From NCBI GenBank assembly GCA_951799425.1, contig OX637393.1, forward strand, positions 1,054,001 to 1,118,000: a stretch of DNA of 64,000 bases. The letters are read 5' to 3'. Each line of letters starts with the position of its first letter. The stretch's first letter is position 1. The translations under genes and the position numbers were made by a program. Shown here in pieces: positions 17,331 through 29,033 of the stretch. The DNA is from Ilex aquifolium (lineage: Eukaryota; Streptophyta; Magnoliopsida; Aquifoliales; Aquifoliaceae). The notes below the pieces were generated by a model that worked only from the letters and a program-made list of their open reading frames with translations, made no database searches and was not told the DNA's origin.

Positions 17331-19446
17331 ATGGCCTCCCAAGCTTCTTTCCTTTTGATTTTAGCTCTTCTAATAATCTTCTGTTCTTCAACCTTGCAAG
17401 CTGACTACTATGTACCTAGTGGTGGTTCTAAGCCAAACCCGAAAATCATGAACAAAGTAGACTCTTGTTGGCGCACAAACCCTAACTGGGCCTCCAACCG
17501 CCGTGCATTGGCCGATTGTGCCGTCGGCTTCGGCAAAGATGCAATGGGAGGCAAGTATGGAGCCACATATGTTGTCACCAACCCGTCCGACGATCCCATT
17601 AACCCTAAACCCGGCACGCTTCGCTATGGTGTAATCCAAACGAAGCCTCTGTGGATCATTTTTGCTAAGGACATGGTGATAACACTCAAGAATGAGCTTA
17701 TTATGAATAGTTTTAAGACTATAGATGGACGAGGGGCTAAAGTGGAAATAGCCAATGGGCCTTGTTTTACTATACAAGGCGTTAGTCATGTGATCATACA
17801 TGGGATCGGGATTCATGATTGTAAGCCTGGGAAGTCCGGCATGGTTCGGAGCACACCGATGCATGTTGGCCGCCGGGGTGGCTCTGATGGTGATGCCATT
17901 GTTATATTTGCATCTTCGTATATTTGGATTGACCATTGCTCTCTCTCCCGTTCTAGTGATGGCTTGATTGATGTCATCCATGCCTGCACTGCTATCACCA
18001 TCTCTAACAACTACTTTTCCCAACATGATAAAGTAAGTGCACCATATATATATGTTTGCTTTCATTAGTGATTCAAGTGTTAAACATGTTGATATCATCG
18101 TCATCATACATAGTTTGTAACAAGATTGTAACATCATAGTTCATTTCATACATCTGATTGAATGCTACTAAAAAGTGTATGTAGCCTAGTTTTAAGTGTG
18201 TAACAGTCGTTAAGTAATGGGATCACATGGGTCTAACCTTGTAACCGATTGATACAACTATATTACACTGTCGTAGCGGATTTAATAGATAAAATGACCA
18301 TTTCATGCTTGCTTTGATGTGTATAACTACAAATCAAACCTCTTTACTTATTGCGTAGGTGATGTTATTTGGACACAACGATCAGTATAGAGCAGATAAA
18401 GCTATGAGAGTTACAGTGGTGTTCAACCACTTTGGCACTGGTCTAATTCAAAGGATGCCAAGGTGAGGAAGATATTTACAGTTTTGTCTCAGAAAGTTTA
18501 ATTAATTATAGTATGATACTAATGGAGTTCATGACACTACAGGGTAAGGTTTGGCTATGCCCATGTTGCCAACAATAGGTACGATGAGTGGCAGATGTAT
18601 GCCATTGGTGGCAGTGCTAATCCAACCATCTTCAGCGAAGGCAACTACTTCATGGCTCCCAACAAACCTGATGCCAAACAGGTGAGTAGTATAACCTTGT
18701 AAATCACTAGGGTCAAGTTCGACTCGATTTTGGCTTCTTTAATCTAAAAAATGAATCGAATAGTACTCATTTAATATTTAATCCTAGCCCAAATAATATT
18801 CCACTCGACTTACTACTCAGTAGTACTTTTGAGCTTCATTAATTTACACTAAATCAAATAGCCACTGGTTAGTGGATAAATTCCCCAACAATCTTGAGGT
18901 TACAAGTTCGAACGTGACGACAACCACGTTATACAAATAATGCGAAAGACTAAGTTTGCTTTGTACCGGTTTATCTAAAGACTAAGCTAAGTATTATTTG
19001 TCATATATAAATACCTTTTTTATGCTGAAAGAATGAGAAAATATCACTCTTTAACTTAATGGATGAAGCACCTAGGTGTGTGTTTTAGTCAATTCGCTTG
19101 AGGGACGAGCGGAATGGTTGAGCTCTAATTCAAACTCGTAGTACAAAAACGAGCCGTTCTTGAACATATTATCTAGAAACCTTAACTGAGCTTAAGCAAA
19201 ATTCTAACCACGAGCTGTGTATAACAGGTTACAAAAAGAGAGGTTAAAGGTGGTTGGAAAGATTGGAAGTGGAGATCAGCAAAGGATAAATTTGTGAATG
19301 GCGCATACTTTGTTCAATCTGGATGGGGAAGCTGTGCTCCCCTCTACTCTCGCACTCAATCATTTACAGTTGCTGAAGGATCCATGGTTCCAGCTCTAAC
19401 CTCCAATGCTGGTCCTCTGCGATGCGCTACCTACAAATCATGCTAA
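17331..19446 (+). CDS. Pectate lyase, Amb a 1 / LAT59-like (copy 1)
   Basis: Cleaves de-esterified pectin by beta-elimination in the cell wall. Exons 17331-18032, 18359-18462, 18543-18681 and 19228-19446, all GT-AG with matching phases, give 387 aa. The start at 17331 ([14 protein letters not shown]) gives a clean signal peptide. Polysaccharide lyase family 1 marks: [19 protein letters not shown], the parallel beta-helix core, [13 protein letters not shown], the calcium-binding Asp region SDGDAIVIF with WIDHCSLS and DGLID, the catalytic Arg region [16 protein letters not shown], and the C-terminal GWGSCAP with conserved Cys. The subtype resembles anther/pollen pectate lyases and the ragweed allergen Amb a 1. 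Intron 3 is long (546 bp) and carries repeat debris, including a SINE-like box B at about 18900. The proximal promoter is largely a transposable element. Confidence 0.94.
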
Positions 19447-22400
19447 TCGATCAATATCGTGTTCTTGTAATTTTGTGTTCAATTTTCGTTTTGAGATTTA
19501 AATTGTGTGAATAAGGCTTACTAAGAGCTGTGAGCCTAGCTAGCAGAAATTATGTATTATTTTTAACACTTAGCAAGCGTACTAGTTGAGCCCAAATAGT
19601 TTGGTACTCGGCTCGGTGCGATTTATTTGCACCCATAGTAAACGCTAGAGAAAGTTATAAGGGAAACTTGTAATACTTGTCAATAATGTACATAAAAATG
19701 TATTAAGATTTGTTATCGAGATTCAAAAAAAAGTCAATAAGTAGATTTATTTATCAAATATACTTATTAAGTAGGTCGATATAAATTAATCTAAATACAA
19801 CTATACATGATTACTAGCGGTTGCCCTATACAATACACGAGATTTTTAAAATCTTTTTACGACCACTCTTACTTTCATCCTCACTCCCACCACATAATAA
19901 TGTTATTAGAAAATAATTCATTAAATTTCTATAATAGAAATTTAAAAAATGTTAAGTGTAAAATAATTAATAAAGATAGTCAAAAGTTCAAATTTAAATT
20001 AATTTTAAAAAAAAGTTGGATATAACTATATAAGTCACATAAAATAATTTAATTAAAAGAGCTCAATACATATCTATTGAATAATTCAAAATTAGAAAAA
20101 AAATAGAATTTGCATAAGGAAAGCTTCTGAAATTCCCGTGTCTTAAATTACTTGTTGATAAGTAAATAGAGTGTGAATTGATTCGAAGTCTCCATTGTTC
20201 TTGAGCTTCAAAATCTCTGGAAGATTCATGGTGATTTCACGAGAGGTGATGTCCCAGTGCCCTTCTTGTCAAAGTCGATGCTTCAAGAATCGTCAAATTG
20301 TGTTTTTAAAGATATTTTTGTTTATTTATCAGTTATTGTCTTTTTAATTGTAAAAGTTGTTAGCATGGATCTAATGATCTAAAAATTAATGCCGATAAAT
20401 TTATTACAATACAAATTTATGATACGATCAATTACGAAAATAACTGTGGGGGCAAATCGAAATCTCAGTGTAGAAGTACCAAATGCGGTCACGTGCACAA
20501 CATGTGACACTATTTAGCGTATGAACTATAAAACGAAACACATCCTAGATGGAAGAAAAAGTAAGTGAAACAGAGTTGAGGGCCAACAGTAGTTCTGAAC
20601 GCTACCATCTGATACACAAGCCAGGACAGGTACGCCATATCTGCCATGTTCTAAGATCAAGAACCCATGTTCCAAATCTTCCAACCCCAGTTGGGTTTTT
20701 AATGTTTTTTCTTTTGATGATTTTTTTCCCCATTTTTTGGGGCAAATAATGACTTTCATTATTCAACATTGGAAAGATGCATCCGGGAAATTATACACCC
20801 TTATGTACTTGCTGATCATTCATCCAATCTGACCTAAAAAATGTTCAAATCATACTCTGAGAGTCTGTTATTCTATGACTTAAATAATCCTATTTGGTCC
20901 CTTTAAACCCTAGTTATGTGGCATGAAAGTCATTTGTTTTTTGCACAAGGGATGTAATTGTTGTCGAGTTTATGATTACACAGACAAGGGTTTGTGGGGA
21001 ATTTATGCAATGTGATGTACATGCCGTAGTCTTGAATTTTTTGGGGTCACACAAAAGCCTCAAAATGTAGAATCTTGAAGAAGGGAGGAATTTTTTTTTT
21101 TTTTTGGGGGGGGGGGGGGGAGGGGGAGGGGGGAGAGTGTTCATGATTTGATCCCAAAAGAGGAAAGAAGTTGGAATGCTTCCCATTGTAATTGTATATT
21201 GTCCCGGGACATGACTGTGTGGACTGTATTCCTTAATGGTGGCAGCCTATTTGTGGAAGTTTGGTGTGGGCATAGTATCAATGGCCTATATGATTCCACT
21301 AATTAGCTCTTTGTTGAACATAGAGCATTTGAGTGTTTTTGTGAGTTGCGACCCCTTTTTAGGCCAATGGAATGAATCAGGCGTTCCTCTCTTTAACTTG
21401 TAGCATTATTGGAAAATGATTTAGGGAAACTCTAATCCTTATTTAGTTGTCTAGAAACCAGAAAAAAATGTCTCATGTAATTTGTTGACTGCCATTCTCT
21501 TAGGAAGTAGCTGATTACAAAAAGGGAGTTAAAAGTTTTCCATTGAAGTGTTCTATTTCAAGCCCATGTTTTTGGTGAAAACATGGGTCATCAACCTCTT
21601 GAATTTTTAGTCATATCTTGCTGCCTCTCAATCACCGTCTTAAGTTCATATCATCAATTGAATTCTAGCATACTGTGATCCTATATTTTTAACTAATAAG
21701 GTGCTCATAAAATTTTTTTGCTAGGTGGCCTGACTCAAGAAAAATCCTTCTAGTTGAGACTATTTTGTAGCAACATTCTCTGTTGTATTGGATGGTAGAT
21801 ACAGACAGGGTATGGTTTCATAGGGACAGGATTCAAGTTGAAAATTGTTCTAATTCAACCAAGAAGAATTTTGATGTTATAACTTCTGCATGCAAGCAAA
21901 GCAATTGAAGAGAGCTTTATCATCAGTGAATCTCTTCCGTAATTCTCGATAAGAATCTAGTTAGAACAATCCACGCATAGAGGGAGATCAAATTGCAACC
22001 AAAAGTTCCCCTTGAAAAATTCCTCTTTAGACCTTAAGGTGCCTTATTTTGGTAATGCTAGTGCAGCAAATTTTCCACCCTACTCACAACAGCACCACTT
22101 TATTCTTATTTGCTTTTCCTCTGCTTTTTCTTTTTCTCTCTTTTTTATTTGTTTTCAACTACATGCAGAAAAATATGACATATTGCCAGAGTTTTGATCT
22201 GTACCCAATCTACCCCTCCCCGACCCCAATTAATGTGGACTAAAGTGGGTGTTATTACTCCAGAAATTTATAAATTGATCAAGCCTAAAAAACTGTTGCT
22301 ATGTTTGTACTTGAGGATGGTATGTTGCCTTGCTGCTTTATGTTGCAAGAGATATTCAGCATTACCCTTTGTTTTTCACTATGATGCTTGTGGAATCCAG

Positions 22401-22517
22401 GAATTGCAACAGCGGAATCAATTGCGAAGGAGTAGTGTAGATTGTCATTTTTTGGTTTTATGGATCTCTGTGGATTTAGGAGTCATAAGCTAATCATCCA
22501 TATTGATTGCAGAAATT
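19447..22517. other. Intergenic region, no supported gene
   Basis: 3' flank of pectate lyase 1, then AT-rich DNA. A T/G homopolymer block lies at about 21090-21135 (T-run followed by G-run). A non-coding leader exon of the next gene may lie just before 22513, because its ATG is preceded by a good acceptor (TTGATTGCAG). Small frames at 19807, 20526, 20549 and 22012 show no domain. Confidence 0.45.
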
Positions 22518-24203
22518 ATGAAGCGGAGGCGAAGAAGCATATCTGATTTGAACTCCGATGTTTTGAAAGTTATCATTATTTTTGCAGCTAAATCAGCTGA
22601 TGGGGCAGCTACTTTTGCCAGAGCAACATCCATGTAAGATATAAGCAAGAGTTTTCTTTTCTCTAAATAACTTGCTACTTGGAAAATAAAATGCATTGTA
22701 AATGGTGCACAGCTGCTCAGTTTGCAATTCCCTAGAGAGGGAGAGGGAGAGGGAGAGGGAGAGATTTTATGTTCATTTCCCTCCTATAATATGTGTTCAG
22801 TGATAACGATACGAAATTGCTAATCACGACAGAACTCAATCTTGTTCAAGTCCTGTTGGCTTAAAGGTCAAATATTCAAATCCTTGAATTTGATGTGGTT
22901 TGGTCTTAATTTGCTCAGAGTTCTCTTCTGGGTTATGATGATGGTAATGCCTTGTGGTCTTTTGGACCATATCTTCGTTAAAAGCTTATGCTTCTTATTT
23001 TTTTTTTTCAGAGATATGTTTGCATGCATTTGGTGTCCCTGTTGACTTGTGCAACTTTTATTTACAGCTGCAAACTGTTCAAGGAGCTTGCAAATGACAC
23101 AGACATCTTAAAAGCTGTGGAATTTAGTAATGTGATGATAGCTGGAATTGATGGGTCATTCTGGCAGAGTAATGGTTTGCTAATCAGATGTGCGCGTGCT
23201 GGAAATGTGATTGCTTGCAATATACATTTGAAGGTATTTTTCCACTCCAGGTACCTATTGATTTTTTGTTTAATTATTTTGTACAATAGTAATTGCATTT
23301 CGTTGCGATAGGTAGTTTTCATTCACCAGTAATCACAATGCTGATAGATAGTTCTCATTTACCGGTAATCACCTTTGCCCTTTAAGTTAGTGCGCCTTGA
23401 ACTTAAAAAACAAAAATGCTGTTCTTTGGGGTTCAGTTAAGATGTAGACTGAGTAAATCTAGATTATAGCATTTGGTTTTATTTGCAGAACTTAATCGAT
23501 GCCTCCATTTATGATTAAAAAAAAAAAACAATGCCTGCATCTTCCGTCTTGAACCTCGAGAATATTTTTGTTTCATCTGCTTTTTTTCCCCTATTGTATG
23601 TGCACAGGAATTTCAATTTGAGCTCATACACCTAATTTGCCTCAATCCTTGTCTTTGACTTGGTGGCTTAGAATGACTAGTGATTGGGCAGTAATTAACC
23701 CTGAAACACATCAAACCTTGAAACGTTGGTATGTTATTGGCTCCTTTGTAGCTAATCAAAGTTTATGTGCAGCATGTACAAGTCTTGCTTGAACTCATAA
23801 GGACGAATGTGAGGGTTGGTAAATTGGCATCAAGGGTAATGATGAATAAAAGCTTTCATATCATTCTCTTCTATTATCTCAAAGTTTGGATGATGCATTA
23901 AGGATGCCACTTGGGTTGTCTAAACAGTAAACTTACAAGCAGGTTATTGAGGACATGATCAGGGCTGCTGAGAGGCAAGCTTGTACAAGGGCTATGACGA
24001 GGCAAATTAATTCAGCCCTGAAGGTAGAGTTATATTTCTTTTCTGCTAAAATTTCAATTGTGTTGATTGGATTTGGATTTGTGGATTGGTTGCCCCAATT
24101 GTGTTTAGTAGCCAATATGTACATGCAGATGATGACCATTGCTTTTGACGACGCTGATGTGGACCTCCAGAAGGCAGAAGAGTTGTTACAGGCCATAAGA
24201 TAA
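22518..24203 (+). CDS. Small F-box-like protein with unrecognised C-terminal tail
   Basis: Five exons with good splice sites and compatible phases (22518-22633, 23068-23233, 23773-23835, 23943-24023, 24129-24203) give 166 aa. Residues about 8-60 resemble the F-box of At1g67623/At2g35280-type proteins (SDVLKVIIIFAAKSADGAAT, then CKLFKELANDTDILKAVEF), followed by GLLIRCARAGNVIA, which matches the RC-x4-GN segment after the F-box in that family. Exons 3-5 (HVQVLLELIRTNVRVGKLAS, AERQACTRAMTRQI, DADVDLQKAEELLQAIR) look helical and match no family I know. The usual C-terminal zinc-binding part is absent. It may be a reduced gene, a chimera of two sources, or a decaying gene. A 5' UTR intron is likely. 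Confidence 0.55.
22733..22764 (+). repeat. (AGAGGG)n microsatellite in intron 1
   Basis: About five GAGAGG hexamers just inside intron 1 of the F-box-like gene. Simple repeat. Confidence 0.9.
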
Positions 24204-24729
24204 TTCTGGTGCTCACAGCTTTTTTTTTTGGGTTCACATTGCCAACTGAACATTTAGCAAACATTTTTTTTGGCTGTCTCTCTCTCTCTCTCTCTGTAGG
24301 AATATTGTGCTAACTTGTTGCTGTGTATGTAAAGCTCAACCGATCTTTAAATTTATAAATGAATTCTTTTTTGATTGTCATCTCAAAGGCCTCTGGAAGT
24401 TAGATAAATTTGATAATTCTCCCTCCCTTTTTGGGTGCAAGTCAAGATAGCTGTTTGTTTTTTGGAGATGTCAGGTAAGAGATCTGAAGATAGTTGATGA
24501 AAAAAATTCCGGTTTGGTATCGCCTGATGAGCTCAGGGTAGTTCATGCTGTTTAAAACTCACTGAGCCAATGCACCTCTACAAGTTACTGATTTTTTCAT
24601 TTTTACTTTTGTAAATGCAATGTGAGAATCATATATATTTACAATTCTTGACATAATACTGCATATTCTTTAATTTATGTTGTTTTTCTTGTTTTTTTTA
24701 TAATTATTTATGGGGGCAAAAATCTTAGT

Positions 24730-25017
24730 TGAAGGCAGGGCCCGACAATTACAAGTTTTCAATATTTCAAAAGATAGAATTTTTTTTTTTTTTGTACTAG
24801 TCCTATCGAATCCTATCAAATATTTATATTTCTCCTTTGAATTACTCATATATATATCTTACGAAGTTTATTTCGTACGGGAAACTATTCTAGGAGAAGT
24901 TCGAATCTATTCCGTTCGGATATTGATCGGTCTTGGTTTGACATGGTTTATGTGTTGGTGGTTTTTAGAAGAGTTAATATCTCCATTAACTAAACCCTTT
25001 TTAACCCTGCCTTCAGA
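24730..25017 (+). pseudogene. mttB: NUMT: 5' fragment of mitochondrial mttB (tatC)
   Basis: The frame through this stretch reads [20 protein letters not shown], then [40 protein letters not shown] and [18 protein letters not shown] recognise this as the N-terminal part of plant mitochondrial MttB (Sec-independent translocase subunit TatC). Homology fades after TLP, so about 80 codons of a gene of roughly 260 codons are present; the rest is missing. It lies between nuclear genes with no other mitochondrial sequence, so it is a nuclear insertion. It is not expected to be functional. Exact borders need the mitochondrial genome. Confidence 0.82.
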
Positions 25018-25207
25018 CTGCAGTTTATCTATTACTTGTCATAATACTTAAATTTGTTAGTTAATTATCAAATTACAAAAAAAAAAAAAAAAAATCTTGC
25101 CACGTCGCTATTGCTGCACCACCTCCAAAGCCCAACACCGTCACTGGGAGATCACTACCTCCACCCACCGTGCCACACACCTCCTGGGATGGTGGGGTGT
25201 GGGTGTG

Positions 25208-25212
<5 letters not shown>

Positions 25213-25245
<33 letters not shown>
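25213..25245 (+). repeat. (GA)n microsatellite
   Basis: Sixteen or so GA units after a short GT run (about 25196-25210). Confidence 0.95.
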
Positions 25246-25247
<2 letters not shown>

Positions 25248-25447
25248 AAAAGTCTATGACAGAAGCCATCCACCAAACTAATCACTAAAAAACTCACAAA
25301 TCAGAATCTACCTCCCTCTGTCTAACTCATAATTCTCATTAGGATAAATATAATTTCAACGTTGAAGAATTATGAAGTGATTTTAGCAAACCAGATAGTT
25401 GTCTACATGACAATGTACAAGGTTGTCTTTGCTCTAATTTAATTTCA

Positions 25448-25678
25448 AGCAATGTCATAGGACCTAATTTATAAATATAATCAGGGCAATCGTTGGATTA
25501 GTAGTAAGATTCAATGTTAGATGAAGTCGACTCTAAAAAAAATGTTATTTAGATCTAGTTTGAGAAACTAATTCAATGCAATCATTTGATTAAAAGTGGG
25601 TTCCATTTAACATTGAATTTTCAACTAATTCAACGATTATATTGAATTAACTCTCTAATTAGTCCCTGTAACATTGCT
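25448..25678. mobile_element. MITE, 231 bp, GCAATGT-type TIRs
   Basis: Left end AGCAATGTCATAGGACCTA, right end TAGTCCCTGTAACATTGCT in inverted orientation. The terminal motif is shared with the MULE-type MITEs at 14.0-17.1 kb. No clear target duplication. It ends 187 bp before the start codon of pectate lyase 2, within its promoter. Confidence 0.55.
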
Positions 25679-25865
25679 AGTAAAGAGTGTAAGGCCTAAA
25701 ACCTCTAAAGTCCACATTAGCTCGTGCAGACACGTCTAGATGAAGCTACAAAATCTTACCAAACAACAAACTCAAACAAGTCTACAGTCCCAAACATGGC
25801 CACCACATTCTCATCTTCTATTTATTATGTCTTCTTCCTATGTCCTAAACCTCAACACTCAAGCC

Positions 25866-27735
25866 ATGGCATACCTAACTCCTCTCCTATTGCTTTCATG
25901 GTTCGTAGCATATTGTTCTTCATCCTCGTACGCTCACCCATTAGTCTATACGCCCAAAAAAACAATCCCAATGTATCTTCCAGGGTACCCTCAGCCTCAA
26001 AAGAAAATTATGAACACAATAGACGCTTGTTGGCGATCAAATCTGAATTGGGCGTCTAACCGGAAAGCATTGGCCGAGTGTGCAATAGGATTCGGCAATG
26101 GGGCTATTGGGGGGAAGAACGGTGCAATATACGTTGTCACCGACCCTTCTGATGACCCGATAAATCCAAAACAAGGCACACTTAGATATGGTGCAATCCA
26201 ATTTGAACCACTTTGGATCATTTTTGAGAGGAACATGGTGATTACACTAAAAAATGAGCTTATGATGAACAGTTACAAGACCATAGATGGGAGGGGTGTG
26301 AAGGTTGAGATTACAAATGGACCATGCATTACTGTGGAAGGTGTGAGCAATGTTATTATACATGGGATTAGCATTCATAACTGCAAGCCTGGGACACCTG
26401 GCCTTGTCCGAAGCACTCCCGAGCACGTTGGCCATCGCCTTGGCTCCGATGGAGACGCCATTACTGTATTTGCAGCTTCGAATATTTGGATTGATCACTG
26501 CTATCTTGCTAGGTGTTTTGATGGTCTTATTGACATCACTCATGCTTCAACTGCCGTCACTGTCTCTAACAACTATTTCACTCAGCATGACAAAGTAAGT
26601 GTAGGAAAAATCTCTGCATGACTAATTAGATCACAAGTCTCGAGATCACATAGAAGTTCTTTCAACTTCTTTTATTTATCAAACGAACAGAGCTTGAGCT
26701 TAATTTAAAAGCCAGTTTAATAACAGAGCTAGCATAGCCCGAGCAATGATTTGTTCAGCTCGTTAAACTCGTGAACATGTATACATATATGTAAATGAGA
26801 ATACCAGTGTGGCTTTGGAAAATATGTTCTGATTGATTTGCACTTCTAGGTGATGCTGCTTGGACATCGAGATGGCTATACAGCAGACAAAACCATGAAA
26901 GTTACTCTCGTCTTCAATCATTTTGGACCTGGTCTGGTTCAAAGGATGCCAAGGTAACATGGCTTAATTTCTGTGGAACTTTTTTTTTTTTTTTTGGTTT
27001 GGTTGGGGGGGGGGGGTGGGGGGGTAGGTCAGTTCAAACTTATTAACAACCCTAAAAGTTACAGATTGATATCGATCGATTCGATGATTTACAGGGTTAG
27101 GTATGGCTATGCTCATGTTGCCAACAACAAGTATGACCATTGGCTCATGTATGCAATTGGTGGGAGCTCTGATCCAACTATATTCAGTGAAGGGAATTAC
27201 TTTGTGGCTTCAAATGATCCTTACACAAAACAGGTTAGATACTATTCAGTCTTGCATTAAGATCATCCAGTATAAAGTACTAGAAGTGTCCGTTAGCACG
27301 AACACGACACGAACTCGAAAATAAAACAACCAATTTACATGAATAACAAATGTATTAAATTAGTGCTATACACGGATAATATGTTTAGTTGGTATTGTAA
27401 GAAAAACGTATGGATTTTATAAACATACATGACGTGACTGAAATAAAACACGATACGACTTAATTGACACACTTCTAGAAGTACATTTATGGTGTTACTT
27501 TGTGTGGCAGGTTACCAAGAGAGAAACTGGAGCTGAACAGATATGGAAGAACTGGAAGTGGAGTTCCTCCAAGGATGTGTTTGTTAATGGAGCTTATTTT
27601 CTTCCATCAGGATGGGGAAGTTGTGCACCACCATACTCTAGATCTCAATCATTTCCTGTTGCTCAAGGATCATTAGTTCCAAGCTTAACTTCTGATGCTG
27701 GTCCTCTGTTGTGTGTTGCTAACAGAGCATGTTGA
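25866..27735 (+). CDS. Pectate lyase, Amb a 1 / LAT59-like (copy 2)
   Basis: Paralogue of the gene at 17.3 kb with the same four-exon structure (25866-26594, 26850-26953, 27095-27233, 27511-27735), 398 aa. The chosen Met at 25866 starts a signal peptide ([20 protein letters not shown]). Family marks: [73 protein letters not shown] with the catalytic Arg, and [15 protein letters not shown]. Exons 2 and 3 have exactly the same lengths as in copy 1 (104 and 139 bp), which supports tandem duplication followed by clear protein divergence. Intron 2 has a T-run and G-run (26981-27026); intron 3 holds an hAT-like MITE. Likely role: pectin degradation in pollen or another growing wall. Confidence 0.94.
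27281..27477. mobile_element. hAT-like MITE in pectate lyase 2 intron 3
   Basis: Left end TAGAAGTGTCCGTTAGCACG, right end GACACACTTCTA in inverted orientation, with ACACGACACGAACTCG and AACACGATACGACTTAA in the arms. A partial duplication of flanking AAGTAC is seen. Length 197 bp; it nearly fills the intron. Confidence 0.6.
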
Positions 27736-28229
27736 ATTACCAAAACACCATGTTCTAATCTCTAATTATGTTTTATTGTAATTCTTTTCCACTTTTTTTT
27801 TTTTTTTTTTTTTATGTCCCATCCTATTTATAGCGGCCTCCCGAGAAAGATCACATTTTTAACAATAATACTATTTGGAAATAAGAGAGTTATTAATATA
27901 GGGTTGGTATAAATGTGAGAAGTTTAATAATTTGAAATAAGAGAGTTAAATGAGATGGATGATAATACCAAAGTCTAATTCGTAGTTAGGCCTGTCAACA
28001 GATCGAATTTAGATTAAATTTTGGGTGGATCTAAAGCTGAATTTGATTTTTAGAAGTCCAATCCAAATCTGATTCGATTAGCTGACGAATCTAAAATTTG
28101 ATCGGATCCGAATAACTTAATGTAACTAAAGTTTAACATATTACATTTAAATTTCAACTAATAATTACTTAATTTATTTAATATTTATCTAAAAATAATC
28201 GAAATATAATCATATCGAATATAAATATA

Positions 28230-28913
28230 CTAGTTATTGTCTGTGCCTTCAGGCACAGAGTAATAAAAAATAGTAAAAAATAAACATATTTATATTCATA
28301 TTCAAAATCAAATCACAAATATAGAGAAGAGATAAATGAATTTAAGCATCGGTTGTAGTGGGGGTGAGAGGTGGTGGTGGTAGGAGACGGTGATGGTTGT
28401 GGTGGGTGGCAATGACCATGGTGACGGTGGTGGTGGTGGCGACGGTGGTGGCGGCGGTGGTGGTTGTAGTGGCGGCTACGGTGGTGGCGTCGGCAGCGGT
28501 GGTGGTGGCAACGACAGCGATGACGGTGACGGTGGCGGTGGCGGTGGCGATGGTGATGGTGGTGGCTGTGGTGGTGGCCGTGGTGATGGTGGTGGCGGTG
28601 GTGGCGACGACGACAGTGGTGGCGACGGTGGTGGCAATGGTGGTGGTGGTGGTGGTGGTAGAGATAGTGGTGGGGCGGTTTCAAACACTATTTTTTTTTT
28701 AAAGTACTTATGAGAAATAATTTCTAGAAATATTTTTAAAAAGTCACTCCAAACACACCCTTAGGGGCCTATTTTTCCTATTAAATTTAGTGTGTTAATA
28801 TTAGCCGTTAGATTAACTTTAAAGTAAAATTTAAAGCGATCTGAACCGCGAAAAGCAAAAGTCATTTTGTTTATCTTTTGAAATTTGAATTGTAAGTTAC
28901 TTTATTATATAGA
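28230..28913 (-). mobile_element. Non-autonomous Helitron, 684 bp
   Basis: Read on the minus strand it starts TCTATATAATAAAGTAAC, ends in a hairpin CTGTGCC-TGAA-GGCACAG (28241-28258), then seven bases and CTAG (28230-28233), and sits between host A and T. These are the diagnostic Helitron ends (5' TC, 3' hairpin plus CTRR, A^T target). It has no Rep/helicase and carries a 300-bp GGT/GGC-rich tract. Confidence 0.8.
28366..28675 (+). repeat. Imperfect GGT/GGC/GAC trinucleotide tract
   Basis: About 100 triplets, mostly GGT, GGC, GAC and GAT, inside the Helitron. Five or more reading frames stay open here only because of the repeat (Gly-, Val-, His- or Pro-rich), so no protein is called. Strong purine/pyrimidine skew; possibly unstable in length. 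Confidence 0.9.
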
Positions 28914-29033
28914 TTTAAATTTGAATTTTGATTCAAATTATTGATCCATATTTGGCTAATCCAATTTGGATTGGAATTAGATTGGGATCAAACTCTAATT
29001 CATTCACAGACCCTATTCACAGCTAGATGATCT

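Larger units (their letters stand above)
27987..29015. mobile_element. hAT-like element split by a Helitron
   Basis: Left end TAGGCCTGTCAACAG, right end CATTCACAGACCCTA, roughly inverted. The flanking 8-mers TTCGTAGT (27979-27986) and TTCACAGC (29016-29023) agree at 5 of 8, and all three differences are transitions, consistent with an old hAT 8-bp duplication. The interior is AT-rich with AATCCAATT/GATTCGATT motifs. With the Helitron removed the element is about 345 bp. Confidence 0.5.

Noticed and set aside
17388-18137. Long antisense frame opposite pectate lyase exon 1
   Set aside because: A shadow of the high-GC-third-position coding exon; it crosses the splice donor and matches no family.
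18880-19000. SINE in pectate lyase 1 intron 3
   Set aside because: A box B-like AGTTCGAACG is present but borders and poly(A) tail are unclear.
28313-28713. Long open frames rich in Gly, Val, His or Pro on both strands
   Set aside because: Open only because of the GGT/GGC triplet tract inside the Helitron; several frames are open at once and none has a domain.
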